Shown here one piece after another: positions 8,666-18,902 of a DNA stretch of 64,000 bases. The notes beneath the pieces are model-generated. The model did no database searches. It saw only the letters and a program-made list of their open reading frames with translations, and was not told the DNA's origin. Location of the stretch: the NCBI GenBank assembly GCA_036381495.1, contig DASVCS010000159.1:1-64000 (forward strand), written 5' to 3'. Positions within the stretch are counted from its first letter, which is position 1. The number at the start of each line of letters is the position of its first letter. The position numbers and the translations under genes were made by a program. This DNA comes from DASVCS01 sp036381495 (GTDB taxonomy: Bacteria; Gemmatimonadota; Gemmatimonadetes; Longimicrobiales; RSA9).

Positions 8666-9055
8666 TCATCCCCGCCACCGGCGTGGCCGAGGCCCGGGTC
8701 CCGGCCTCCGGCCCCCGGGCCGGCGCCCGGAGGCGCGGTGGAACCCGGCGCCATAGCCCGCCCTCCGCGCGCGCGGCCCGCGCCGTAGTGGGCGCGTGAA
8801 ACCGATCCCCCCGGGATGGGGCCGGTGGCCGTGCAGGATGGTTCGTTCCGAGTATTCATAGGCGTCGGGCGGACCGCCGCTGTAGCGGCCGTAGCGTTCG
8901 GCGAAATCGTGCATTCCCATCCGCTCGGGCGGCGCATTGCCGCCACCGCCGCGGTAGTCCCGGTCGTAGAGGAGATGGTACCGCCGCTCGAACTCGCGAT
9001 CGAACCGGTAGCGTCCTCCCGGGCGGTAGGGCGCCCGGTATTCGTCGTACGCCAT
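8666..9055 (-). CDS. Small Arg/Gly/Tyr-rich basic protein, unknown function
   Basis: A 129-residue predicted protein, chosen from the ATG at 9055 because AGGAGG lies about nine bases upstream; the frame stays open further but without a site. The first half is rich in Arg, Tyr, Asp and Gly (MAYDEYRAPYRPGGRYRFD, then YDRDYRGGG). The second half is Arg/Gly/Pro-rich and very basic. No signal peptide, membrane segment or enzyme motif is visible. Similar Arg-Tyr-Asp-rich small proteins are common in Gemmatimonadota genomes, where they have no established role. The gene is convergent with the NamZ-like gene, with only eight bases between the stops. A nucleic-acid-binding or disordered protein is possible but not shown. 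Confidence 0.6.
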   Translation of the reverse strand: MAYDEYRAPYRPGGRYRFDREFERRYHLLYDRDYRGGGGNAPPERMGMHDFAERYGRYSGGPPDAYEYSERTILHGHRPHPGGIGFTRPLRRGPRARRAGYGAGFHRASGRRPGGRRPGPGPRPRRWRG

Positions 9056-9143
9056 GCGCGATCCTCCTGCCGTGGTCATCCGGGCCGGCGGCGCAATAAC
9101 CGAGCCGGTCACGAGGGGCGGGTCCGCGCGGGCGACCGACGGA

Positions 9144-10295
9144 TCAGCGTTCGAGCATTGCGGGCAGCGTAGACTCGCGCGTCGCCGGATGGACCAGTAC
9201 GCCTTCCTCGTTCGGGAGCCGGATCTCGACGGGCTGATCCCGGATCGCGCGGCGGAAGCCCTTCCCTTCCAGGACGCGATGCACGTAGATCCGGCGGACG
9301 ACGACCATGGCCGTGGCGAGCACGGGCACGGCGACGAGGAGGCCGATCACGTCCAGGAGGTGCGCCATGACCAGTACGCTGAGCAGCGTGAGCACGGGCG
9401 GCAGGTGGACCTGCCGCTCCATGATCATCGGCGCGATCAGGTTGGCCTCGACCAGGTGGACGCCCACGCCGAGCAGGACCACGAGCAACGCCTTGACCAC
9501 GCTGGCCGTGCCCAGAACGACGACGGCCGGGAGCAGCGTCGAGAGGAGTGTGCCGAAGAACGGCACGATCGCGACGATCCCGGTGAAGACGCCGAACGCC
9601 ACCGCGTACGGAACGCGGAGGAGTTCGAGGCCGGCCCAGGTCAGTACGCCGAGCGACGCCATCGCCAGGAGCTGCCCGACGATCCACGCGCGCAGCGTAT
9701 AGCCGAGGTCGGCAAGGAGATCCCGCACCAACTCGCGGTGAACGGGCGGGGTCAGCGCAATGAAGCCCTCCCGGTACACCCCCGGCCGGAGCGCGAGGTA
9801 GACGCCCATCACCAGGACGCTGACCGAGTGGATCAGGAACTGGACACCGCTGAACAGGTAGGGGATGATCCCGCGGAAATAGCCGCCGATCTGCTGGAGG
9901 ATCGTGCCGACGTAGCTCTCGCCCTCGCGGAGTGGACCCAGCAGCTGCGCCGCGACCGGCGAGCGGTCGGCCAGCCGGAGGAGATGGGCCTCCCAGAGCT
10001 CGAGCTGCGCTGGCAACGTGTTCAGCAGCTCCTGTGTCTGGTACGTCAGCGGCGGGATGATCAGGTAGCCGATGCCCACCAGCCCGAGCGCCGTGGCCAG
10101 GACGGCGGTGAACAGCCCCAGCGGCCGGGGTACACCCACCCACCGCTGGAGCTGGTCCGTGACCGCGCTGAGATACAGCGAGAAGAGGATCGCTATGAAG
10201 AGGAGAAGGAGGATCTCCGCGATGCTGTAGAGGAAGAGCAGCAGCAGCAGCGCGGAGACCGCGCCGATCAGCAGGCCGTAAGGTTTCCGGCTCAT
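9144..10295 (-). CDS. AI-2E family transporter (YdiK/PerM-like permease)
   Basis: A 383-residue membrane protein with the AI-2E transporter layout: two or three N-terminal helices (residues about 8-90), a hydrophilic helical region (about 90-145), then further helices, including the family-typical stretch VAFGVFTGIVAIVPFFGTLL and a C-terminal PVLATAMVVVRRIYV. The family includes TqsA, PerM and sodium/proton antiporters, so the substrate cannot be named. It starts eight bases after the pspA stop on the same strand, suggesting one transcript with pspA and the YbjN-like gene, possibly an envelope-stress unit. Confidence 0.88.
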   Translation of the reverse strand: MSRKPYGLLIGAVSALLLLLFLYSIAEILLLLFIAILFSLYLSAVTDQLQRWVGVPRPLGLFTAVLATALGLVGIGYLIIPPLTYQTQELLNTLPAQLELWEAHLLRLADRSPVAAQLLGPLREGESYVGTILQQIGGYFRGIIPYLFSGVQFLIHSVSVLVMGVYLALRPGVYREGFIALTPPVHRELVRDLLADLGYTLRAWIVGQLLAMASLGVLTWAGLELLRVPYAVAFGVFTGIVAIVPFFGTLLSTLLPAVVVLGTASVVKALLVVLLGVGVHLVEANLIAPMIMERQVHLPPVLTLLSVLVMAHLLDVIGLLVAVPVLATAMVVVRRIYVHRVLEGKGFRRAIRDQPVEIRLPNEEGVLVHPATRESTLPAMLER

Positions 10296-10302
10296 TCTAC
10301 GC

Positions 10303-11094
10303 TCAGGTCTCTTCCTCCAGCTCGGCCTCCCGAACGTCTCCCCCGTCCTCGACGTGCGCCGGCTTCAACCGTTTCGGGCCACTGCCCTCCGAGATCGCAG
10401 CCGGCCGCGCCGCCTTCGGCGTGGAGAGTCCCATGCGCTCCTTGAGCGCCAGCAGCCGCTGGTCGATGTTGTCCCCTCTTTCGAGTCGACTGAACTGCGT
10501 CTCGAGCGTGTCGCCCGTGAGCGTCTCGGTGACCTCCGCGGCCGCGAGTGCACGCCGCTCCGACTCCTCGATCTTCTCCGCCACCCGCTCGAAGGCCTCG
10601 AACGCGGAGCGATCGGAGAGGCCCGCCATGGCTTCGTGGATGCGCCGCTGCGCCTGCGCCCGCTTCTGCTTGGCCAACAGCAGGTTCCGCTTGCGCTTCG
10701 CCTCCTCGATCTTGTCGTTGAGCTGCCGCAGCGACGCCTTCAGCTTCTCCGTCTCCGCCGCCTGGCGCCGCCACGTCACTTCAAGAGCGGCGCCGCGCTC
10801 ATTGTGCTCCTGTTGCCGCAGCAACGCCTGCTTCGCGAGGTCGTCGCGCCCCTCACGAACCGCCAGCATCGCGCGATGCTCCCAGTCGCTCGCCTGCTTC
10901 AGCTCCTCATCGACCTGCGCCCGCAGCTTGCGCTCATCCGCGATCGCGACGGCCACCTCCTGCTTCGCCCGGCCGAGCTGGCCACGCATGTCGTCGATGA
11001 TCTGTGTCAGCATCTTTTCCGGGTTCTCCGCCCGCGCGATCGCATCGTTGATGTTCGAGCGGAGCAACATGGACAGCTTCTGGAAGATTCCCAT
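10303..11094 (-). CDS. pspA: PspA/IM30 family membrane-stress protein
   Basis: A 263-residue coiled-coil protein. The N-terminal amphipathic segment MGIFQKLSMLLRSNINDAI and the following ENPEKMLTQIIDDM are diagnostic for PspA/Vipp1. Residues about 25-190 are almost entirely charged heptad-like helix. The C-terminal tail (about 225-263) is acidic and probably disordered. PspA binds the inner face of damaged cytoplasmic membranes and forms ESCRT-III-like rods; in E. coli it also holds PspF. No PspF, PspB or PspC is next to it here; instead it sits between a YbjN-like gene (5 bases upstream) and an AI-2E permease (8 bases downstream). Confidence 0.92.
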   Translation of the reverse strand: MGIFQKLSMLLRSNINDAIARAENPEKMLTQIIDDMRGQLGRAKQEVAVAIADERKLRAQVDEELKQASDWEHRAMLAVREGRDDLAKQALLRQQEHNERGAALEVTWRRQAAETEKLKASLRQLNDKIEEAKRKRNLLLAKQKRAQAQRRIHEAMAGLSDRSAFEAFERVAEKIEESERRALAAAEVTETLTGDTLETQFSRLERGDNIDQRLLALKERMGLSTPKAARPAAISEGSGPKRLKPAHVEDGGDVREAELEEET

Positions 11095-11099
11095 GGCGA

Positions 11100-11504
11100 T
11101 CAGCCCTCGTGTGCGGCCGGGACGAATTCGACCAGCCTCGGCAGATGGCTCGAAGCGGCCACGAGCAGGCTCTCGTACGAGCTGCGCAGCTCATCGAAGT
11201 CCAGCGTCTCCAACTCGAGCGCGTCCGAGAGGATGATGTCCCCGCCCTCGATCCCGTAGCTGCCGTGCAAGATGTCCTCCGCGTTCAGCTCGAGCAGCCG
11301 CCGGTAGAGAGCGAGCATTCGCCGGTCCTCGGCCTCGGCGGGGAGTTCCAGGACCTTGATCCGCAAGACGACGACCGGCGGCAGCGCCTGCACGACCAGC
11401 GGCGGCCCATCCGCCGGGTGGAGCACCCACATGCCGTCTTCGATCTCATCGTGCTCGACGCCCAGTCGGACGAGGTAGCTTTCCAGGTCTTCTCTCGTGG
11501 TCAT
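11100..11504 (-). CDS. YbjN-like / type III secretion chaperone-like protein
   Basis: A 134-residue acidic protein from the ATG at 11504, which has GGAG six bases upstream; earlier in-frame ATGs exist but lack a site. The pattern is an N-terminal helix (TTREDLESYLVRLG), alternating strands (MWVLHPADGPPLVVQALPPV, then VVVLRIKVLELP) and two C-terminal helices. This is the alpha-beta fold of YbjN and of CesT-type chaperones; assignment is by overall pattern. Encoded 5 bases upstream of pspA, it could be a partner or regulator of PspA, which is an inference from position. Confidence 0.6.
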   Translation of the reverse strand: MTTREDLESYLVRLGVEHDEIEDGMWVLHPADGPPLVVQALPPVVVLRIKVLELPAEAEDRRMLALYRRLLELNAEDILHGSYGIEGGDIILSDALELETLDFDELRSSYESLLVAASSHLPRLVEFVPAAHEG

Positions 11505-11680
11505 GACGCGCTCCATCACGGGGGGCGAGTTGCGTACTGGTACGCCGGCCACGGTACTGAAGTTTCATGCACGATTCGGGGGGTTGGGGTCGGGATCGGA
11601 ACAACGGCCGGCAACGTTGGAGCGGCGCTCCGGGAACGGGGGCCAACGGCGAAACGGGCCGGCGGCGTGTTCCGCCGGGA

Positions 11681-11721
11681 CGAATCGAAAAAACGGGACC
11701 TGGTCCCGATTTTTCGATTCG
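11681..11721 (-). terminator. Intrinsic terminator of uvrA
   Basis: A near-perfect inverted repeat: arms 11681-11700 and 11702-11721 pair with one mismatch across a one-base centre. Read on the minus strand, the core GGGACCAGGTCCC is preceded by an A-run and followed by six T, the classical Rho-independent arrangement. It starts 64 bases past the uvrA stop. The paired A and T runs make it also look bidirectional on the plus strand. Confidence 0.85.
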
Positions 11722-11785
11722 CGCGCTCACGCACGCGAGGAGCCGGGAGGCGGAACAGCTCGCCTCGGCCTCGGCCCTGCCTCCG

Positions 11786-14659
<2,874 letters not shown>

Positions 14660-14693
14660 AACCGCTCAATTTTTCGCGGGATGGGCGCGCACG

Positions 14694-15413
14694 TCAAGCA
14701 CCGGACGGCGCGCCGCGTGGTACCCCCGGAGCGGGCGCGTGGTCCGGCGATGCGGGCGGATCCGGCCGGCTCCGCGTGGACGCCGGAGCGGCGACGCGCG
14801 TCGAGCCATCGCCCTGGTAGACGTAGCGAAACGTGATGCAGCCCGGCTGCGCACCCGGGCAGTAGTAGCTCAGGATCTCGAGCTTCGCGAAGCGGCCGTC
14901 CGCCGTACGGACGGCGTAGACATGCCCCTTCGGCGTGAGCAGGTGGGTGGTGAAACCGTAATCGTACCACTTGCCGAAGCCGGGGTTGATGGAATCCGGG
15001 TCCACCTCGGTGCCGAGGTAGCCGTGCGCCGGCACGCTGCGGACGGAATCGAAGGGGACCGCGCCCATGTCGAGGACCCCGCCCGCTCCCGGGAACCCCG
15101 CGCCGCCGTTCGCGATCACGTGGAACCGGCGGAACGCCAGGTCCCACTCGAGCGGGCGCGGCCGCTCGACGACGGAGCCGCGCGAGAAGTCGAAGTAGCG
15201 CCAGCGGTCGGAGTCCGTGGCATCGACCGCGTAGACCACCGGTCCGACGCGCTGCTCGCCGACCTCGACGGGTGCGGGTGGCGTGGGCGCGTAGGTGGGT
15301 GGCTCCGGCCGGCGGAGCGAGAAAACGACGAGCACCGCCGCGGTGAGCAGGATGGCGGCAGCGAGCACGGTCCCGACCGCCGTGCCGCGACCCACGGGGC
15401 GCGTGTCCGACAC
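14694..15413 (-). CDS. HmuY-family protein (putative haem-binding)
   Basis: A 239-residue protein with a GTG start at 15413, a membrane or signal segment at about residues 12-33 (VGTVLAAAILLTAAVLVVFS), and an exported domain at about 50-205. The domain shows the HmuY pattern: VVYAVDATDSDRWRYFDFS, then WDLAFRRFHVIANGG, KWYDYGFTTHLLTPKGHVYA and KLEILSYYC leading into TFRYVYQGDGS. HmuY of Porphyromonas is a surface haemophore; related proteins occur widely in this superphylum. Unlike Porphyromonas, no TonB-dependent haem receptor is adjacent. The last 35 residues are Pro/Ala/Arg-rich and may be disordered. Haem binding is inferred from the family. Confidence 0.8.
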   Translation of the reverse strand: MSDTRPVGRGTAVGTVLAAAILLTAAVLVVFSLRRPEPPTYAPTPPAPVEVGEQRVGPVVYAVDATDSDRWRYFDFSRGSVVERPRPLEWDLAFRRFHVIANGGAGFPGAGGVLDMGAVPFDSVRSVPAHGYLGTEVDPDSINPGFGKWYDYGFTTHLLTPKGHVYAVRTADGRFAKLEILSYYCPGAQPGCITFRYVYQGDGSTRVAAPASTRSRPDPPASPDHAPAPGVPRGAPSGA

Positions 15414-15534
15414 GGCTCACGCCGCCCCGGAGCGCCGCCGTGCGCCCCGTGCCGTCAGCGCGGCGCGTCCCGCCGATGCACGTGCGGGCGGCGTTGCCGC
15501 CGCCCGCACGCGTCCGCGCCGATCGTCCCGGGAT

Positions 15535-15948
15535 TCAGGAACCGACCGTGAATTGAACGGAGGAGAGGACCTGTCCATCGCCCGACTCGACGCGAGCGAT
15601 CCAGGTGCCGGCCCACTCGGGCGGAATCCGCTTCGAACTCCACGTGCGCCACCGCGGCCCGCGCGCGTGCAGCGGAACGCGCGCCACCTCCTGGCCGTCG
15701 CGCAGCCAGACGTGCTCGATCTGCACATCGCCGAAGTCGCCCTCCAGGACGGTGAAGAAGTACACCGTGCCGACATCGGCAGGGAAGGTCTCGCTCGTCC
15801 CGACCGGCGTCCGGTTTTCGATGCCCGTCGCCACCACGGCCTTCGTCACCTGGATCGCCGAGGTCGCGGGGGGCGTGGCCGCCATCTGGGCCGCGGCGGT
15901 CGTCGCCGCCGTCAACGAGAGCAGCACGGTTGCGAGGGTCGTCCTCAT
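15535..15948 (-). CDS. DUF2914 domain exported protein
   Basis: A 137-residue protein from the ATG at 15948, which has a strong GAGGAGGTGGAC site. The signal peptide (MRTTLATVLLSLTAATTAAA) ends in a likely AAA/Q cleavage site. Residues about 40-135 match DUF2914: VYFFTVLEGDFGDVQIEHVW, then RWRTWSSKRIPPEWAGTWIA and GQVLSSVQFTV. The domain probably forms a beta-sandwich; its role is unknown, though it often accompanies envelope or stress proteins. It stands between efp and the HmuY-like gene, with 120 bases or more on each side. Confidence 0.8.
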   Translation of the reverse strand: MRTTLATVLLSLTAATTAAAQMAATPPATSAIQVTKAVVATGIENRTPVGTSETFPADVGTVYFFTVLEGDFGDVQIEHVWLRDGQEVARVPLHARGPRWRTWSSKRIPPEWAGTWIARVESGDGQVLSSVQFTVGS

Positions 15949-16091
15949 GTCCACCTCCTCGTCGAGGTCGCGCAGGGCACCGCCGTCGGTGCACCGCGTG
16001 TGGCTATTTCCGGGGAGGCAGTTCCAAAGGTAAGCGACGGCGTGCGGTCTGGCAATGATTTCGTGATGCGGGCCGACCGGGCCGGCCGGGC

Positions 16092-16655
16092 TCAGCGAAC
16101 CCGCTCGAGGTACTTGCCTTCGCGCGGATCCACGCGGATCGTGTCGCCCTGGTTGACGAACGGCGGGACCGTCACCGTGACCCCGTTCTCGAGCTTGGCC
16201 GGCTTCGTGACTGCGGTCTTGGTGTCCCCCTTCGCGGCAGGTTCCGTCTCGACCACGGTCAGTTCGAGCGAGTTCGGCAGGTCGACACCGATCGCGCGAC
16301 CCTCGAAGAACTCCGCCTGGATCACCATGTTCGGCGTGAGCCACTGGACGGCATCGCCCAGCGCTTCGGCGTCCAGTTCGAGCATCTCGAACGTTTCGCT
16401 GTTCATGAAGTGGTAGTGCGTGGCATCGCTGTAGAGGAACTGGAGCTCGTGCGTCTCGAGGAATGCCCGCTCGACCGTGTCGGACGCGCGGAACCTGTGC
16501 TCGAACGTGTTCCCGCTCCGCAGGTTGCGCATCTTGGTCTGCACGAACGCGCGGAGGTTGCCCGGCGTGTGGTGATGGAAGTCGATGACGCGGCACGGCT
16601 CGCCGTTGAACACGATCACGTTGCCGCGGCGGATCTGAGTGGCATTCATCGCCAT
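16092..16655 (-). CDS. efp: Translation elongation factor P
   Basis: A 187-residue EF-P with the expected three beta-barrel domains; the start ATG at 16655 follows AGGAG at good spacing. The C-terminal signature KLENGVTVTVPPFVNQGD is present. EF-P relieves ribosome stalling at polyproline. The loop that enters the peptidyl-transferase centre reads TPGNLRA (30-36), so the tip residue aligned with E. coli Lys34 is Asn33, which cannot take beta-lysine or rhamnose. A short Ala/Lys/Thr-rich insertion occurs at about residues 135-150. It is transcribed alone, with 120 bases before the next upstream gene. Confidence 0.96.
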   Translation of the reverse strand: MAMNATQIRRGNVIVFNGEPCRVIDFHHHTPGNLRAFVQTKMRNLRSGNTFEHRFRASDTVERAFLETHELQFLYSDATHYHFMNSETFEMLELDAEALGDAVQWLTPNMVIQAEFFEGRAIGVDLPNSLELTVVETEPAAKGDTKTAVTKPAKLENGVTVTVPPFVNQGDTIRVDPREGKYLERVR

Positions 16656-16774
16656 ATGCAGGACTCCTGCTGGACGTCGGCGTTACACGTCAATGAAGAC
16701 GCCGTCGCGGGCGGCCGCGGCGGCATCCATCATAATCTTCATAATATCGCCGAATTCCGCGGATCGGGCAACCG

Positions 16775-17728
16775 TCAAGACGGGCGGAGCGGAGCGGGGG
16801 TGAGGATCTGAACGCCCGCGGGAACGGCGCTGGCGGCGACCGGCGTCTGACCGGCGGCATCGCCATCGATCTGGACGGCGATGGGCGGGTCGGCGTGGAT
16901 GGCGACCTCGCGGGCCTGGAGGTGGATGAGGCGGCTGTCGCCGCCGAAGCGCCGCGTAGCGGCGCGCCAGAGGATACTCGGGAACTCGGTGAGGTTGCGG
17001 GGCGCGACGATGACGACGTCGAGGAGGCCGTCCTGCCAGGAACGGGTGGGTTGTGGGGCGAGCGGGAGCCGGAAGGGGAGGAAATGCGCGAAGAGCTCGC
17101 CCATGTTGGCGAGCATGACGGCGATGGCCCGGACGTGGAGCTCCTCCCCGTCGGCGACGACGTGGAAGTCGGCGGGCGTAGCACCCAGCGACTCCTTGAC
17201 CGCGGCGAAGATGTATGCGGCGAAGCCCCAGCGCTCCTTGAGCGAGCGAGTCGCGGCGGCCATGACGGCGGCATCGAAGCCGGCCCCGGCGACGAGCGCG
17301 AAGGCACGCCCATCGATGCGGCCAAGATCGACGGAAGTGGGCGTGCCTTCGAGGGCGGTGTCGACGGCGGCTTCGAGGGCCGTGGGGATGCGGAGGTTGT
17401 GCGCGACCTGATTCGCGGTCCCGCGAGGGATGAGCGCGAGGGGGACGGCGGTGCCGGCGAGGGCGGTGGCGGCCTCGGCGAGCGTGCCATCGCCGCCGAC
17501 CACGCAGACGGCGCGGTAGCCGCGGCGGACGGCATCACGGGCGAGGACGGTGGCGTGCCCGGCGTACTGGGTCTCGGCGAGGTCGAATGGGGCACACCGC
17601 GCCGCAAAGGCGCCGCCGATGCTGCGCCGGAGTCGGGCGTTCTGCTTCTGACCGGCCGCGGGGTTCAGGATGATGAGGGTGCGGTCGGCGTAAGCGCCGG
17701 CCGCACCCTGTTTGGGCTCTCGGACCAC
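16775..17728 (-). CDS. Diacylglycerol/lipid kinase family protein (DagK/YegS-like)
   Basis: A 317-residue protein. Family motifs are the nucleotide-binding LIILNPAAGQKQN near residue 18, VCVVGGDGTLAEAA (the GGDGT catalytic loop) near 74, and LIPRGTANQVAHNL near 98. A C-terminal beta-rich half ends in VQIDGDAAGQTPV. These define the DAGK catalytic family (DgkB, YegS, BmrU) that phosphorylates diacylglycerol or related lipids at the cytoplasmic membrane. The GTG at 17728 is used as start, but a later start near the LIILNP strand cannot be excluded. It begins 23 bases after the htpX stop, so they probably share a transcript. Confidence 0.88.
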   Translation of the reverse strand: MVREPKQGAAGAYADRTLIILNPAAGQKQNARLRRSIGGAFAARCAPFDLAETQYAGHATVLARDAVRRGYRAVCVVGGDGTLAEAATALAGTAVPLALIPRGTANQVAHNLRIPTALEAAVDTALEGTPTSVDLGRIDGRAFALVAGAGFDAAVMAAATRSLKERWGFAAYIFAAVKESLGATPADFHVVADGEELHVRAIAVMLANMGELFAHFLPFRLPLAPQPTRSWQDGLLDVVIVAPRNLTEFPSILWRAATRRFGGDSRLIHLQAREVAIHADPPIAVQIDGDAAGQTPVAASAVPAGVQILTPAPLRPS

Positions 17729-17751
17729 CTGCCGTTCGGCTCGCGGCGGAG

Positions 17752-18630
17752 CTACGCCGAGAGCGAGCGGAATTCAGGGCGTTCCGCCAACTCGTGGAGT
17801 CGCGCCACCCGGTCCGCCGTGCTCGGATGAGTGCTGAAGAGGCGCATCAGCCCCGCGCCGCGTACGCCTGCCAGCGGGTTGACGATGGCGAGCTGCGCCG
17901 CGGCCGGATTGACCCGCATCGGGATTCGGTGCGCATAGGCTTCGAGGCGCTCGAGCGCGCTGGCCAGCGACCGCGGCCGCCCGCTGATCTCGGCGCCCGT
18001 ACGATCGGCCACGAACTCGTTCTGGCGGCTGATCGCGAACTGGATGAGCATGGCCGCGATCGGCGCCACGATCGCCATGGCGAGCATCGCGAGCGGGCTG
18101 CCGCCCTCATCATCGCTGTGACCGAAGCCGCCGAAGATCGCGCCCCACTGCACGATGCGGCCGATCATCGCGACCGCGCCCGCCATGGTGGCGGCGACGG
18201 TGCCGACCAGCATGTGCCGGTGCTTGATGTGCGCGAGTTCGTGGGCGAGCACGCCTTCGAGTTCGTCCCGGCTGACCAGCCGCAGGATTCCGGCGGTGCA
18301 GCAGACCACGGCATGGGCGGGGTTCCGGCCGGTCGCGAAGGCGTTCGGCTGCTCCGATGGCGCGATCGCGACGGTCGGCATCGGCAGACCGGCGCGTCGC
18401 CGCAGCCGGTCGACCATCTGATAGAGTTCGGGTGCGTCCTCAGGGCCGATGACACGGGCGCGGTACATCTTCAGGACAGCGGTCCCGCTCCACCAGTACA
18501 TCGCGAAGTTCATGACGGCGGCGATGCCGAAGAAGAGCACGGCGCCGCTCTGGCCGCCGAATGCACCACCGAGTACCACGAGCAGGGCGGTCAGCCCCGC
18601 CATCAGAACGAAGACCTTGATCCTCTCCAT
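17752..18630 (-). CDS. htpX: M48 family zinc metalloprotease HtpX
   Basis: A 292-residue membrane protease. The ATG at 18630 is preceded by GGAGGG; an earlier in-frame start lacks a site. Two N-terminal helices (residues about 5-45), the zinc motif HELAH (130-134), two central helices (about 143-195) and NEFVADRTGAEISG (third ligand) match HtpX. HtpX degrades misfolded inner-membrane proteins with its active site in the cytoplasm. It precedes the lipid-kinase gene by 23 bases. The G-rich repeat at 18794-18874 lies between it and tamB. Confidence 0.93.
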   Translation of the reverse strand: MERIKVFVLMAGLTALLVVLGGAFGGQSGAVLFFGIAAVMNFAMYWWSGTAVLKMYRARVIGPEDAPELYQMVDRLRRRAGLPMPTVAIAPSEQPNAFATGRNPAHAVVCCTAGILRLVSRDELEGVLAHELAHIKHRHMLVGTVAATMAGAVAMIGRIVQWGAIFGGFGHSDDEGGSPLAMLAMAIVAPIAAMLIQFAISRQNEFVADRTGAEISGRPRSLASALERLEAYAHRIPMRVNPAAAQLAIVNPLAGVRGAGLMRLFSTHPSTADRVARLHELAERPEFRSLSA

Positions 18631-18793
18631 GAATCCCTCCGTGGCGGCCGACCCGCCGCCTCTTCCCACGGCGCTTCACCAGCGACCGCCGTACATCTCC
18701 GGTCCGGTCGACGACTCCGACACGCGCGGTGCGGCCCGGACGCCGCTGTCCGGATCCGATACAAGATACCCCGGTATGGGATCGGCGGTCCAG

Positions 18794-18874
18794 GGCTGGG
18801 GCGAGGGTTGGGGTTGCGCTAGTGGGCTCACAGCCTCAGCCTCTTCCGCTGTCCGCCCAGCCCTCGCCCCAGCC
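18794..18874. repeat. G-rich inverted-repeat element, copy 3
   Basis: Arms 18794-18812 and 18856-18874 are 19 bases each and pair with one mismatch (GGCTGGGGCGAGGGTTGGG type); the flanks extend the G-rich or C-rich character. It lies 28 bases past the tamB stop, at the 3' end of the long minus-strand gene block, in a 272-base spacer with no convincing gene. A role at the transcript 3' end is possible, but no T-run follows. Confidence 0.7.
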
Positions 18875-18902
18875 CCAGCCTGCCGGCGCGCAGCGCCGCC
18901 CC

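Noticed and set aside
16690..16748. Possible 19-codon peptide upstream of efp's neighbour on the minus strand (MKIMMDAAAAARDGVFIDV)
   Set aside because: Too short, Ala-rich and without a clear ribosome-binding site.
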